In this document: one piece after another, positions 8,901-16,401 of the stretch
How the letters are laid out: each line of letters begins with the position of its first letter
Numbering within the stretch: the stretch's first letter is position 1
From: Cyclostephanos tholiformis
Taxonomy: Eukaryota; Bacillariophyta; Thalassiosirophyceae; Thalassiosirales; Thalassiosiraceae
DNA length: 16,976 bases
Direction: 5' to 3'
Assembly (NCBI GenBank): GCA_036939975.1
Contig: JALLPB010002030.1
Location: 1-16,976 of the forward strand
Notes under the pieces: generated by a model
Databases searched by the model: none
The model's input: only the letters and a program-made list of their open reading frames with translations
Told to the model about the DNA's origin: nothing
Made by a program: the position numbers and the translations under genes

Positions 8901-10996
8901 AGGATCCATTTGAAATCGTGGTCCGAAGGGAAAGCCAACCCTGCCATTAGAGTCCTTGCTTTCTCGGCCGATAAAATCTGTCGTTTCGTGAACGATTTTA
9001 GGTTATCTTCTACGGTAACTACGAATGCGAAGTCTTCACGCTTCGGATCGTAGAAGTGTAGTCCGCTGCTGTGCATTTTAAATATCATGTTGGGTAAACC
9101 CTTATTCTCGCGCCAAACTATGAATGCACCATCGTAACTGTCGTACGTCACGCGGTAACACTTGATGACATCCTTCAATGATAGGATGTTGGTAATGGCT
9201 TTTTTAGAAAACCATACTTCAGTTGATTGGCCAATCAATGCCGTGTGCTCGACATCTAACGTCCCTCCGTTACTCCTTAACGTGAGGGGTTCAGCCGAAC
9301 TTGACACATTAGATACCATTCGAGGATTGCAGAATATGGACATTGTAGATTGGTTGTCCAGCAGAATCACCTTCCTTAGGTTGATATCATTAAGTTTACC
9401 TTTTGATTGTTTAAGTGCCACCTCTGCATGTCGCTCGAAGGGTGGTACGTACTGGTTGAGTAGGCATAGATGCTGCATAAATTGGAAATGGGATTGTTCT
9501 TCGTCTGACTCTGAGATATCTTCCTCAGCCTCTATCTGAGCTTTCAGTTGCGTAAACTGCTTCTTAAACTTCTTCTCCAGTTGGTCCACTTTGTCCGATT
9601 TAGATGAGATTGATGAATCGTCGGAGTCTGTTGATTTCTTCTTCTTCGATGGGCATTTGGATGCCGGATGCCCTTTTTTATCGCAGATGAAGCATTGTTT
9701 GTCCTTCCAGTAGTCCTTATCTGTTTTGTTTTTGTCGTCTTTACTCTCATCCTTCTTCTTCTCATCTGATTTCTTTTTTGCCTTCTGTCCTTTTTGTGCG
9801 AAGGCGGTACCTTCGCTTGCTGTCATATTCGGTGGCGGCTTCCTCTCGTCATACTTATTCAGAAGCGCAATGGCATCACTCCGCGTTTCCGGATATTCAT
9901 CCCTTCTAGCGATGAACGCTTCCAATAAATTGTTCTTGAGTGATTCATGTGCTGGCGTGTTGCTGCTGTTAACGATTAGGAGGTACGCTAACAATCTCTC
10001 TTTCGATTCGCTTTTAATCACATCCTTTTCATTGGAAGCTAACGTATCGTAATCCCCACATCCCTTTGACTCGCAGCAGTAATCCCATAAGTTCGAGAAG
10101 TTGTTGAATTGCACTCCCACAGATTCCGCAACGTCGACTCTCGTATTTAATTTCTCGTACCATTGAGCATTCGTTTGATTATTCTGTTGCTTTAACGTTA
10201 GAACAGCTAACAGATTTTCCACAAGATTGTGTGGAGGGTATTCGTCCCCAGTTTGTTTCATGACTACCTTTTCAATGAGTGTGTAGAGTTCTAGCGGCTT
10301 TTGATTTTTATTGATTTTATCCCATTGGGGGTCATCGTGGAGTTTATCCTGAAGTCTCTGAGTACATTGCCCGATGATAATCGCAAATGCCTTCTGTCGG
10401 TTTAGCAGATGTTTCGTAACTCGCTCGCTGTAGGCTTTTTGACTTTGTCGCCACTCTCCTTTCTCTTCTTCCGTTAAAGGCAGCTCAACGTCATTATTAA
10501 GGTCGTATTCTGCTCTGAGAATTTTATTCTCAATTTCTGATAGTTGGTCCTCGAGCTTATCAATTTCGTCCACATCCAAGGGATCGGTCGTTCGGATCTG
10601 GGTCTTGATCCGATCTTCCTTACGTTTCAAACTCGCGAGGGTTTTGCCTTGCTGGGCACGGATCATATTCTCATAATCGACCTTTCTCGCGAGGGCAGTC
10701 AAAGGGTATTCCGTCGGCGGAGTTACGAACTCCTTCTTCGTCTCGAGTTCGCCCATTATGTCTCCTCCATACAAGCTACCGATGTATTGCGCGATCTTAA
10801 TCTGTGTATTGCGCATGAGATCGGCTGACGATCTTTCACCTAGATCGAATATGTTACCTTCTAACTCCTTGTTGAGCCCAGTCTTAGTAGTTCTCGTTCT
10901 CATGGTGCTACCGCGGCCTCCCCTACCGCCGCCACGTCCCGAGTTGTTGTTGTTGTTGCGACCGCCGCCGCGGCTGCCTCTTCCTCTCCCAGCCAT
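5861..10996 (-). CDS. Gag-Pol polyprotein, Copia family (1711 codons)
   Basis: Encodes capsid and enzymes for reverse transcription and integration. In order: Gly/Arg/Asn-rich RGG segment (residues 1-35) suited to RNA binding; helical, charged Gag with UBN2-like character (about 40-400); Lys/Asp-rich stretch and CX2CX4HX4C zinc knuckle (435-448); retropepsin LLDNQST with Asp547; integrase catalytic triad Asp763, Asp820, Glu852; acidic linker with IPGV at 1027 and 1037; reverse transcriptase with Asp1285 (VIDIPNAF) and HVDD at 1391-1394; RNase H with Asp1584, Glu1624 and Asp1659. The HHCC zinc finger usual before the integrase core is not recognisable; a GKTxRKTPEH stretch stands there. The single frame means Gag and Pol are not separated by a frameshift. 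The ATG at 10996 is the first in frame, 37 bases after the LTR. The frame ends about 14 codons after a shift at 5937-5942, so the terminal residues are not native. Confidence 0.93.
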   Translation of the reverse strand: MAGRGRGSRGGGRNNNNNSGRGGGRGGRGSTMRTRTTKTGLNKELEGNIFDLGERSSADLMRNTQIKIAQYIGSLYGGDIMGELETKKEFVTPPTEYPLTALARKVDYENMIRAQQGKTLASLKRKEDRIKTQIRTTDPLDVDEIDKLEDQLSEIENKILRAEYDLNNDVELPLTEEEKGEWRQSQKAYSERVTKHLLNRQKAFAIIIGQCTQRLQDKLHDDPQWDKINKNQKPLELYTLIEKVVMKQTGDEYPPHNLVENLLAVLTLKQQNNQTNAQWYEKLNTRVDVAESVGVQFNNFSNLWDYCCESKGCGDYDTLASNEKDVIKSESKERLLAYLLIVNSSNTPAHESLKNNLLEAFIARRDEYPETRSDAIALLNKYDERKPPPNMTASEGTAFAQKGQKAKKKSDEKKKDESKDDKNKTDKDYWKDKQCFICDKKGHPASKCPSKKKKSTDSDDSSISSKSDKVDQLEKKFKKQFTQLKAQIEAEEDISESDEEQSHFQFMQHLCLLNQYVPPFERHAEVALKQSKGKLNDINLRKVILLDNQSTMSIFCNPRMVSNVSSSAEPLTLRSNGGTLDVEHTALIGQSTEVWFSKKAITNILSLKDVIKCYRVTYDSYDGAFIVWRENKGLPNMIFKMHSSGLHFYDPKREDFAFVVTVEDNLKSFTKRQILSAEKARTLMAGLAFPSDHDFKWILRSNQVQECPVTPEDANVADKIWGKNVPSLKGKTTRKTPEHVPSDVVGVPTEIRELHRNVTMSIDVFFVNKIPFFITLSRNICFTTVTHLANRKTATIFAAFRSIFMYYLQKGFQIITVTADNEFAPFRELMYELPGAPTLNLTSANEHEPYIERRIRVVKERTRAVRHSIPFQQIPVKMLTHMVFFVVKMLNYFPAKGGVSDYYSPKTIMSGQTLNYKQCSLPFGTYCQVHEEDGQRNSLIARTSGAISVGPSSNRQGGHLFISLNTGRVLARRSWTVVPMPQSVIDRVNSMAADQPRLITFLDKHGIEIDADSESDVINPPETVYEIPGVVGDTAQIPGVDTASAIDDTAVADESTETDGKMNDLINMPDTHKDPPIVDDGNDFNPGFDDERVTTRFDDERVTTSQHSNERTIPPPTKSKLKLPTEPIVPEQSKRIRKQVQKYVPTMKGKSYGYTAAQISQTKFEPQIIEMVLTQLTLKAAIKMWGKDATHAAEAEMKQLHWRNTFKPVHWSDLTSKQKETILESHIFLTKKRTGEIKGRTVAGGNKQRDYIQKEDASSPTVATESVILTSIIDAIEKRHCAVIDIPNAFIQTVVEDKKRRVIIRIRGMLVDMLVKLAPEVYKMYVTTDRRGNKQILVECLNALYGTMVASLLYYEKFTKTLKANGYDMNPYDACVWNKVIDGKQCTICFHVDDCKISHASNHVVEKTIEWLRRDYESIFEDGSGKMKVSRGKVHKYLGMTLDFTTKGEVKISMVDYVKEIVDAWNKAPQFENDGFTAVTSKRGMKGKKCAAPEDLFKVDENATKLNTEMSTAFHNIVAKALYLVKRARPDASVSIAFLTTRVRSPDVDDWRKLGHLIEYLQSTIDLPLKLGGDNSGVLRWYVDASFAVHSNMRGHTGGGLTMGKGFPIVSSTKQKLNTRSSTESKLVGVDDMMPSTLWTRYFLKAQGYHINDNIIFQDNKSTMLLECNWKASSSRRTKHINVRYFLSPIELQKEKFEWNGVLQNKWSRTL
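7683..7736 (-). repeat. 27-bp tandem duplication within pol
   Basis: Bases 7683-7709 and 7710-7736 are identical 27-bp units encoding two copies of a nine-residue FDDERVTT unit in the acidic linker between integrase and reverse transcriptase. The duplication keeps the frame. It shows that the linker tolerates length change. Confidence 0.9.
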
Positions 10997-11017
10997 GGCT
11001 GTAGGAATACAATTAAT

Positions 11018-11034
11018 GACTTAATTAAAATAAT
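11018..11034 (-). promoter_or_regulatory. Putative primer-binding site (self-priming type)
   Basis: In element orientation, the bases directly after the 5' LTR read TTATTTTAATTAAGT. Together with the last LTR base they are a perfect 16-bp complement of an LTR-internal segment (11091-11106). The initiator-Met tRNA complement common in Copia elements (TGGTATCAGAGC) is not present here. A segment from the transcript's own 5' end could therefore pair here and prime minus-strand synthesis, as in Tf1. This is inference from position and pairing; the motif is AT-rich and contains the palindrome TTAATTAA. Confidence 0.45.
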
Positions 11035-11219
11035 GTTGGGGAACCGCCATAGGGCGGTCGCCTTTTCAAGCACACCTTAGTTCGAATTAGATTATTTTAA
11101 TTAAGTGAGGTCAGAGGAAGTTCCGGGCTTCATTCCAGGTGGCATAGGTACGCCCCCTTTAGATACTTCTTTAGTCCGTACATCTCCCCTCTGGTTACAT
11201 TCTCCCATGTAATCCAACA
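11034..11219 (-). repeat. LTR shared by element 1 (5') and element 2 (3')
   Basis: This 186-bp LTR is bounded by TGTTGG/CCAACA like 5492-5704. It has the same terminal GC hairpin, with loop ATAG instead of TATG, and the same ACTTAATTAAAATAAT segment. It lies directly upstream of element 1's leader and gag. It also lies directly downstream of element 2's pol debris, where a GAAGATG-containing stretch resembles the bases before the other LTR. It therefore looks like one LTR serving two tandem elements. A 38-codon frame homologous to the pol tail is open across its first part (11101-11217). Confidence 0.85.
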
Positions 11220-12280
11220 AACGTCACCCATACATTTCATCTTCATAAACATGTGGGACTCTAGAATAGTTTGCTTTTGGCTGTCATTCAGCTCTTAATA
11301 CCGCACTGACCAAAACGAGTTCCTCCAGTGAAGTTGTTTCATTTCCATTTTGGCTGCTGTCTCTGCCCCTTTCCCCCGTGTCTTCATTGCTGCCTTCAGC
11401 GATAGTTGTGTCATAATCATTTTGACTACTAATCTTGGGTCAAATTCTTGTGGTTCCTCCTTAACTTGAGTTGCCGTATAGTTGTATGACTTTCATGACA
11501 TGGATGGTTTGTAGGATGTTGCTTGCTTTCTCTCACGCATAGATCTCCTTCACTTATCTGAGGTGCTTGGCTTATTTGCCATTGGTGTGGCCTTGGTTTG
11601 TTGCAGTTGGTGTCACTTCTGGTGTTTGTTCGATGGATGTTTTTGGTTCTGTGTGTAATATTCCGCATTCGGCTTGAATGTATCCATCATTGGTGTGTTC
11701 TCCATTGGAGGTGAGATGTCATGATCATTATCGTTTGTTGTGGTGTCTGACTCCATATCCACTCCTGGGATCTTGGCATCGTCAACATCATCAACTTCCA
11801 CTCCTGGGATGTTGACATCATTTGCGACCATTCCTGGGGTCTTGTACTGGTACCTGTCCGTTACTGGGGTGAGAGCATTGGCGTCGCCACTCCCTCTGCC
11901 AATGTGGTCATAAAGTGTGAGGAGTTGAAGTTGTTTGGAACTTAATTACCGTGGTTTGCATTGGAATGACTGTCCAAGACCATTGCACCACAACCTTTGA
12001 TGTTGTGAGTGTGAAAAAAAATCCACCCTGCCTGTTTTTGCTGGGGCCCATCGATATTGCACCTTGAGTGCATGTGACCAGACTGTTGCGAGGACCATCC
12101 TCTTCGTGGACCTGGCAGTAGGTGCCAAATGGCACACAGTAGTGTTTTGTAGTTGATGTGCTTGCCGGACATGATAACTTTTGGGCTATATTGGTCCAAG
12201 ACTCCCCCTTTCACTGAGAAGTAGTTGAGTAGTTTGAACAAAGGGTGCTGCCAATCCATTCCTCAAGTCATAAACCTTGA
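11220..12280 (-). pseudogene. Decayed, internally deleted Copia pol (element 2)
   Basis: Three blocks align with element 1's Pol in the same order. About 11908-12259, in two frames, is the integrase C-terminal part (YFSVKGGVLDQYSPKVIMSG, then PFGTYCQVHEEDG and ISMGPSKNRQGG). About 11613-11834 is the acidic linker with IPGV motifs. About 11235-11530 is the start of reverse transcriptase (TQLSLKAAMK, EMKQLHWRNSFW, QKQTILESHMF), with in-frame stops. Right after LESHMF the sequence jumps to the stretch just before the LTR, so the catalytic half of reverse transcriptase and all of RNase H are deleted. Gag, protease and the integrase core are missing beyond about 12280. It cannot encode functional enzymes. 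Amino-acid identity to element 1 is moderate, so it is a different, older lineage member. Confidence 0.85.
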
Positions 12281-12291
12281 GCACGAGTGCA

Positions 12292-13029
12292 CGGGGATCT
12301 GTACAAACTAATATCGAATATCAATATATTCGAAGTTACATACAAAGCTTCTCCGTAATTTCAAATATACGGGTTCATTCACAAATGTAATTTCGAATTT
12401 ACGGGTTATTTTGGTCATTTTGTATTGTCATATTTGATATGACATAGTTAGATTGGCCCTTCACTTCCAATTTAAGGCATCTAATATCGAAGTTCTGGCA
12501 CTTTCATATTCATTATTAGATGTCAAAACAGCCCATAATTTCAAATATGGCAATAAAATATGACGTAAATAGCTGACATCTTGCTATATTTGAAAACACA
12601 GATAAGCTCTAATATCAAATATGGCGATATGTCAGCGATATGTTGCTAAAATATTGCTATATTTGATATTAGATGGTTGATGCAGATCAAATGTGGCAAT
12701 GTAATTAGCAGACATATCACTATGTTCAAAAATACAGATATGCCCTAATATTGAATACAGTGATATGATTAAAATATATCAATAATATATTGTTATATTT
12801 GATATTAGATTGGCCCGTAAATTTGAATTAACGGGTTCGCTGTGAAATCTGTAATTTCGAATTTACGGGTTGGCTGTCCCAGTGGGCCTATATTCAATAT
12901 TCAGCTACAAAATGACCACGTATATTAGAATATACTTAATGTGTATTCGAATATAAATAAATTTGATATTTTAGCGAGAGCTAGTTTCAAATATGCCGTA
13001 TATTTGAATTTAGCTGCGACAGATCCCCG
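12292..13029. repeat. AT-rich fold-back repeat element
   Basis: The block is bounded by an 11-bp inverted repeat, CGGGGATCTGT at 12292-12302 and ACAGATCCCCG at 13019-13029, with weaker matching just outside (AGCAC on both arms). Inside it is very AT-rich, with inverted and direct repeats. A 13-bp inverted pair lies at 12412-12424 and 12906-12918. Arms 12608-12630 and 12651-12673 form a 23-bp hairpin with two G/T pairs. A second hairpin spans about 12741-12808. A 22-bp perfect direct repeat occurs at 12386-12407 and 12850-12871, and TTAGATTGGCCC recurs at 12448 and 12805. No coding potential. It looks like a fold-back or MITE-type element; target duplications are not evident. Confidence 0.65.
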
Positions 13030-13120
13030 AGACCCTGTGCTTTGACATTCCAATGAACACATCCATTTAGAGAATGGCTGGCGCTGCCAGTTCAACTCAA
13101 TGTACATGTCAACCCTTTAG

Positions 13121-13309
13121 GTTGTGAAGGATCGCCACACTCTCACCACTGACCCTGATAGCATGGGGATCGCAAACTTCTGGGATGTGGAACCTGGCCG
13201 GGGCGGGTACGGCGGGTTCGGCGGTGGATACAGTGAGAGCGGTTAGTCCTACCCACCCCCAGGCCGGGTGAGTAACTCAGCGGCATCGTCCAGCAGTGAC
13301 AATGAATAA
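13121..13309 (+). pseudogene. Short Gly/Ser-rich coding relic
   Basis: After a TAG at 13118-13120 one frame runs to a TAA at 13307-13309, interrupted by a single TAG at 13244. Before the TAG it reads ANFWDVEPGRGGYGGFGGGY; after it, SYPPPGRVSNSAASSSSDNE. The segment is GC-rich compared with the AT-rich block to its left, and composition stays protein-like across the TAG. The same frame can be followed upstream through one more stop (TGA 13043) to the edge of the fold-back block. CCCTTTAG just before 13121 could be a splice acceptor. It may be the 3' end of a gene disrupted by the repeat block. Family unknown. Confidence 0.3.
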
Positions 13310-13530
13310 ATAGATTAGTACTAGAACATTATTGTGGCATAATAGTCATTTATGTACCATTTTATCTATTGATCATGAATTCTTTCTACTGTTAACATTC
13401 TAGAATAAAACACCAGCAAAAATTTTTTTTCACTTTTTTGCATAGACGCGGTCTGGCCTGGGCAACAACCACAACACATTCAGCGAAACCCAACCACTGA
13501 AAAAAATGAAAAATCTCTCGTTTCTGTTGT
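13310..13530. other. Upstream region of KRI1
   Basis: This 220-base AT-rich gap must hold the promoter and 5' leader of the KRI1 gene. I see no clear TATA box, repeat or other gene. An ATG at 13506 opens a 23-codon frame that ends at the TAG 13575-13577, so it overlaps the first KRI1 ATG and could act as a small upstream ORF if transcribed. Confidence 0.4.
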
Positions 13531-14401
13531 ATGGTACTTCCGAGCCACAGACGTCGCCAAGAGAGCGAGAGTAGGAATCGATCAAACAAACTAAAAAATA
13601 TCGCAGAACAAGGAAACGAAATCATGGCAAAATCATCGTCGTCGTCGTCATCATCATCATCATCATCTTCTTCTTCTTCGTCTATGTCGTCATCGTCGTC
13701 GACATCCCCCGATGGCGAGAGCAGCGGCAACGATGACAAACGAGATCTCGACCTTGTCGAACATGACGATAATGATGATGAAGAAGATGGGGACGATGAC
13801 GACGACGACGACGACGACGACTCACCGTCGATTAGGATCAATGCCAAGTACGCCCGTATGTACGACGCACGCAAGCGAGCGGAGGAGCTAACGAAGCACC
13901 GTCACGACGGCGGTGGCGACGTCGACGACTCGTCGTCGTCGGACACGGACGACGAGAGCGAGGACGAGGAGGCGGATCTGTTGACGCCCGGGTTGGACGT
14001 GCGCATACTTCGAACTATACGCGCTATCAGGACCGGCGACGAGAGGGTGTACGATGGGACGTCAAAGTTCTTCGAAACCGATGACGTCGACGACGACGAC
14101 GACGACGACGAGGTTGGTCTTGGCGGGGGCGGCGGCCGCAGACGTGACGACCACAAGCCGAAGAGGTACAGGGACGTGATTCGCGAGCAGATATTGGAGC
14201 AGATGAGAGTCGAGGGGGGGGAGGCAGCGACGAGCGAGAGTGGCGAGAGGGATGACGGAGGGGCTGGTGGTATCGAGAAGATGAGGGGAAATCTCGCGTA
14301 CGATGCCGAACAGAGGGAGATACGACGCGCCTTCTTGGAGTCGATGCGAGACGAGGGAACCGAAAGCAACGACGAGGATGTAGGAGGGAGGACTGGTGAC
14401 A

Positions 14402-14434
<33 letters not shown>

Positions 14435-16401
14435 ATGATTGGATCAAGCCCAAGACCAAAAATACATCAAATGATGATGATGACGACGATGACGACGACC
14501 TCGCGAAGAAATTATGGGAAGAGGAACTGAGATTGCAAAATGATGCCACAGATGATGACGCATTACGATCCGCATCCCCCAGCGACGTTGATGAGGATGT
14601 CGGTCGAGATGAAAACACGAAGGGGAGTAAACAGCGGATGATAGAGAAGAAGGAGGTGTCATCGTCATCCGTCCGTCAACCGCTGGTAGATCCCAAGGGG
14701 GAGATCGAGGACGGGGACAAATTCTTGTTAGAATTCATGTCCCATCGCCGTTGGCTGGAGGGCAGGATCGGCTCGTCAAGTCGATCCATCTGTCTTGGCA
14801 AGGAAGGAAACGACCATGATGACGACGACTCGTTGCAGGATCTGGACCGTACCGACGAATTCGAATCGAAGTACAATTTTCGTTTCGAGGAGGCGAACGG
14901 CGCCGACGATCCTGATGAGGGACAGCACGGCATAGTGCATTACGCCCGGTCCTCCAACGCTACGACGAACGTATTACGACGAAAGGATGAAACGCGTAAG
15001 CAGAAACGTGCGGCCAGACAGGAGCGCAAGGCCGCCGAGCGCAGGGCGAAGGAGGAAAAATTAAAGCGGCTTAAGAATGCCAAGAGGGAGGAACTCGATG
15101 CGAGATTAGAGAAGGTTCGGAGGGTGTTGGGATATACTACCAACAAGACCATCAATAATGAGGCTATGAAGGTAACAGAGGGACACCCGTTCAAGGGGGC
15201 CGGATCGGAAATGAATCCGGCCACGGAGGAAATGATTCTCAAGTTGATGGAGGGAGAGTACGATCCCGATAAATTTGAACGTATCATGAATGCAGCTTAT
15301 GACGATGAGTATTATAACGCGGAGGATGCTGTTTGGAAAACCGATGTGGATGTTAAACGCGACCTCTTGGCCGATGCCGCCGTCGATGGGATGGATGATG
15401 TTGATGATGTTTTGGGGGTTGTGAAGGAAGGTGAAATGTACGATGATGAAGATGAGTATGATGCAGGAGATAACGGCGAGGAGGACCATCATGATGATCA
15501 CGACACCAACAACGACGATGTAAGAGAGGACGAAGATTACAACGAACAACAGGATGCCAGCGCATCGCAATTGGATGGTAAACTTCGAACCAAAATGATG
15601 GACGAGCTATACAAGCTCGATTACGAGGATATCATCGGTGATATGCCAACAAGATTCAAATACCGTACCGTCGAACGGAACAGTTATGGCCTGTCAACCG
15701 AGGAGGTTCTCCTCGCACGCGATTCAACGTTGAAGCAATTCGTAAGTCTGAGAAAGATGGCGCCATATAGGGATGAGGATGAGTATCAGCCGGGCACGAA
15801 GAAGAGGAAGCGCTTCAGACAGATGGTGAAGGCAGAATTAAACCAAATACTGGATGCGGATGCATCCTCTGGTGCTGCTGCTGCCATCGGACTCGGGGAT
15901 AAATCAACCAATAAATCGATTGGTCTGGAAGAGAGCGATGGTAATATTAAGAAGAAACGTCGAAGACAGAAAAGGGGAGGAATCGGCAAGGTTAATGCGC
16001 AGGAAAAGATGGGTTCGACCGCTTATGCGGATATCGAGGGGATTAATGAAGGAGAAGGGGGCGAACCAGAGAAGAAGCGCCGTCGTAGGAAAAAGAAGAG
16101 TCGACGCAATATGGATTCCTCGGAAACAGCGGTGGTAATAGTTGATAGGGGATCGACAAATTCAAAAGAGTCGTCCATCGATGTAGATGGCACGGTTAAT
16201 GACAACAACACCAAATTGATCGATTGCGCTGGCGTTGATTCTGGAAGGCCGAAGGAAATGAAGGCGCATAAGAACGAAAAACGAAAAGATAAGGCTCACG
16301 GCGGTGGTAATGACAAACTTGAGAAGAAGAGAAGAAAAAAACATGTTTCTTCTGGAGTGGAAGGAGTATCGGGGGCAAGGCTTGCTGCCTACGGCTTTTA
16401 A
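13531..16401 (+). CDS. KRI1: KRI1-like nucleolar ribosome-biogenesis factor
   Basis: In yeast Kri1 binds Krr1 in the nucleolus and is needed for 40S subunit assembly. The 956-codon frame has a Ser tract (residues 35-58), then long Asp/Glu tracts (about 73-95, 120-150, 185-195, 300-330). The Kri1 family core (about 447-535) runs from KYNFRFEE to EKVRRVLGY with a Lys/Arg/Glu helix. A DPDKFERIMNAAYDDEYY motif follows near 577-594. The Kri1 C-terminal domain (about 691-755) includes YKLDYEDIIGDMPTRFKYR. Basic stretches (KKRRRQKR, KKRRRRKKKSRR, KKRRKK) suit nucleolar import, and it ends RLAAYGF, like other Kri1 proteins. No intron is needed. The Met at residue 32 (13624) has A at -3 and G at +4 and starts MAKSSSS, while the first ATG has T at -3, so 13624 may be the real start (925 aa). 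Longer than the yeast protein, mainly through acidic repeats. Confidence 0.92.
13633..13825 (+). repeat. Trinucleotide repeat tracts in KRI1 (TCN and GAN)
   Basis: A TCG/TCA/TCT tract encoding Ser (about 13633-13704) is followed within 100 bases by a GAC/GAT tract encoding Asp (about 13762-13822). Because (GAC)n is the reverse complement of (GTC)n, which contains TCG units, the two tracts are mutually complementary in part. Further GAC/GAT runs occur near 14085-14110, 14421-14440 and 14473-14500. They explain the long Ser-rich open frames on the other strand. Confidence 0.8.

Larger units (their letters stand above)
5492..11219 (-). mobile_element. Copia LTR retrotransposon, element 1
   Basis: The unit consists of two LTRs (5492-5704 and 11034-11219) in the same orientation around one long gag-pol frame on the - strand. 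Gene order protease, integrase, reverse transcriptase, RNase H is the Copia (Ty1) order. Both LTRs begin TGTTGG and end CCAACA in element orientation. The five bases outside the ends (GTATT on the left, AACGT on the right) do not match, so no target duplication is visible. The LTRs differ by an internal indel of about 27 bp and by roughly 8-9% substitution in their 5' halves, although the coding part is nearly intact. This suggests that the two LTRs did not arise together. Confidence 0.9.

Noticed and set aside
7121..10828. Numerous + strand frames of 60-130 codons opposite Gag-Pol
   Set aside because: All are antisense shadows of the 1711-codon frame and show no domain of their own.
13392..13874. 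160-codon - strand frame across the KRI1 start
   Set aside because: The Ser and Asp runs are the reverse-strand readings of KRI1's own trinucleotide tracts.
13902..14618. 238-codon - strand frame inside KRI1
   Set aside because: Ser/Pro-rich shadow of the GAC/GAT-rich acidic codons of KRI1; no independent motif.
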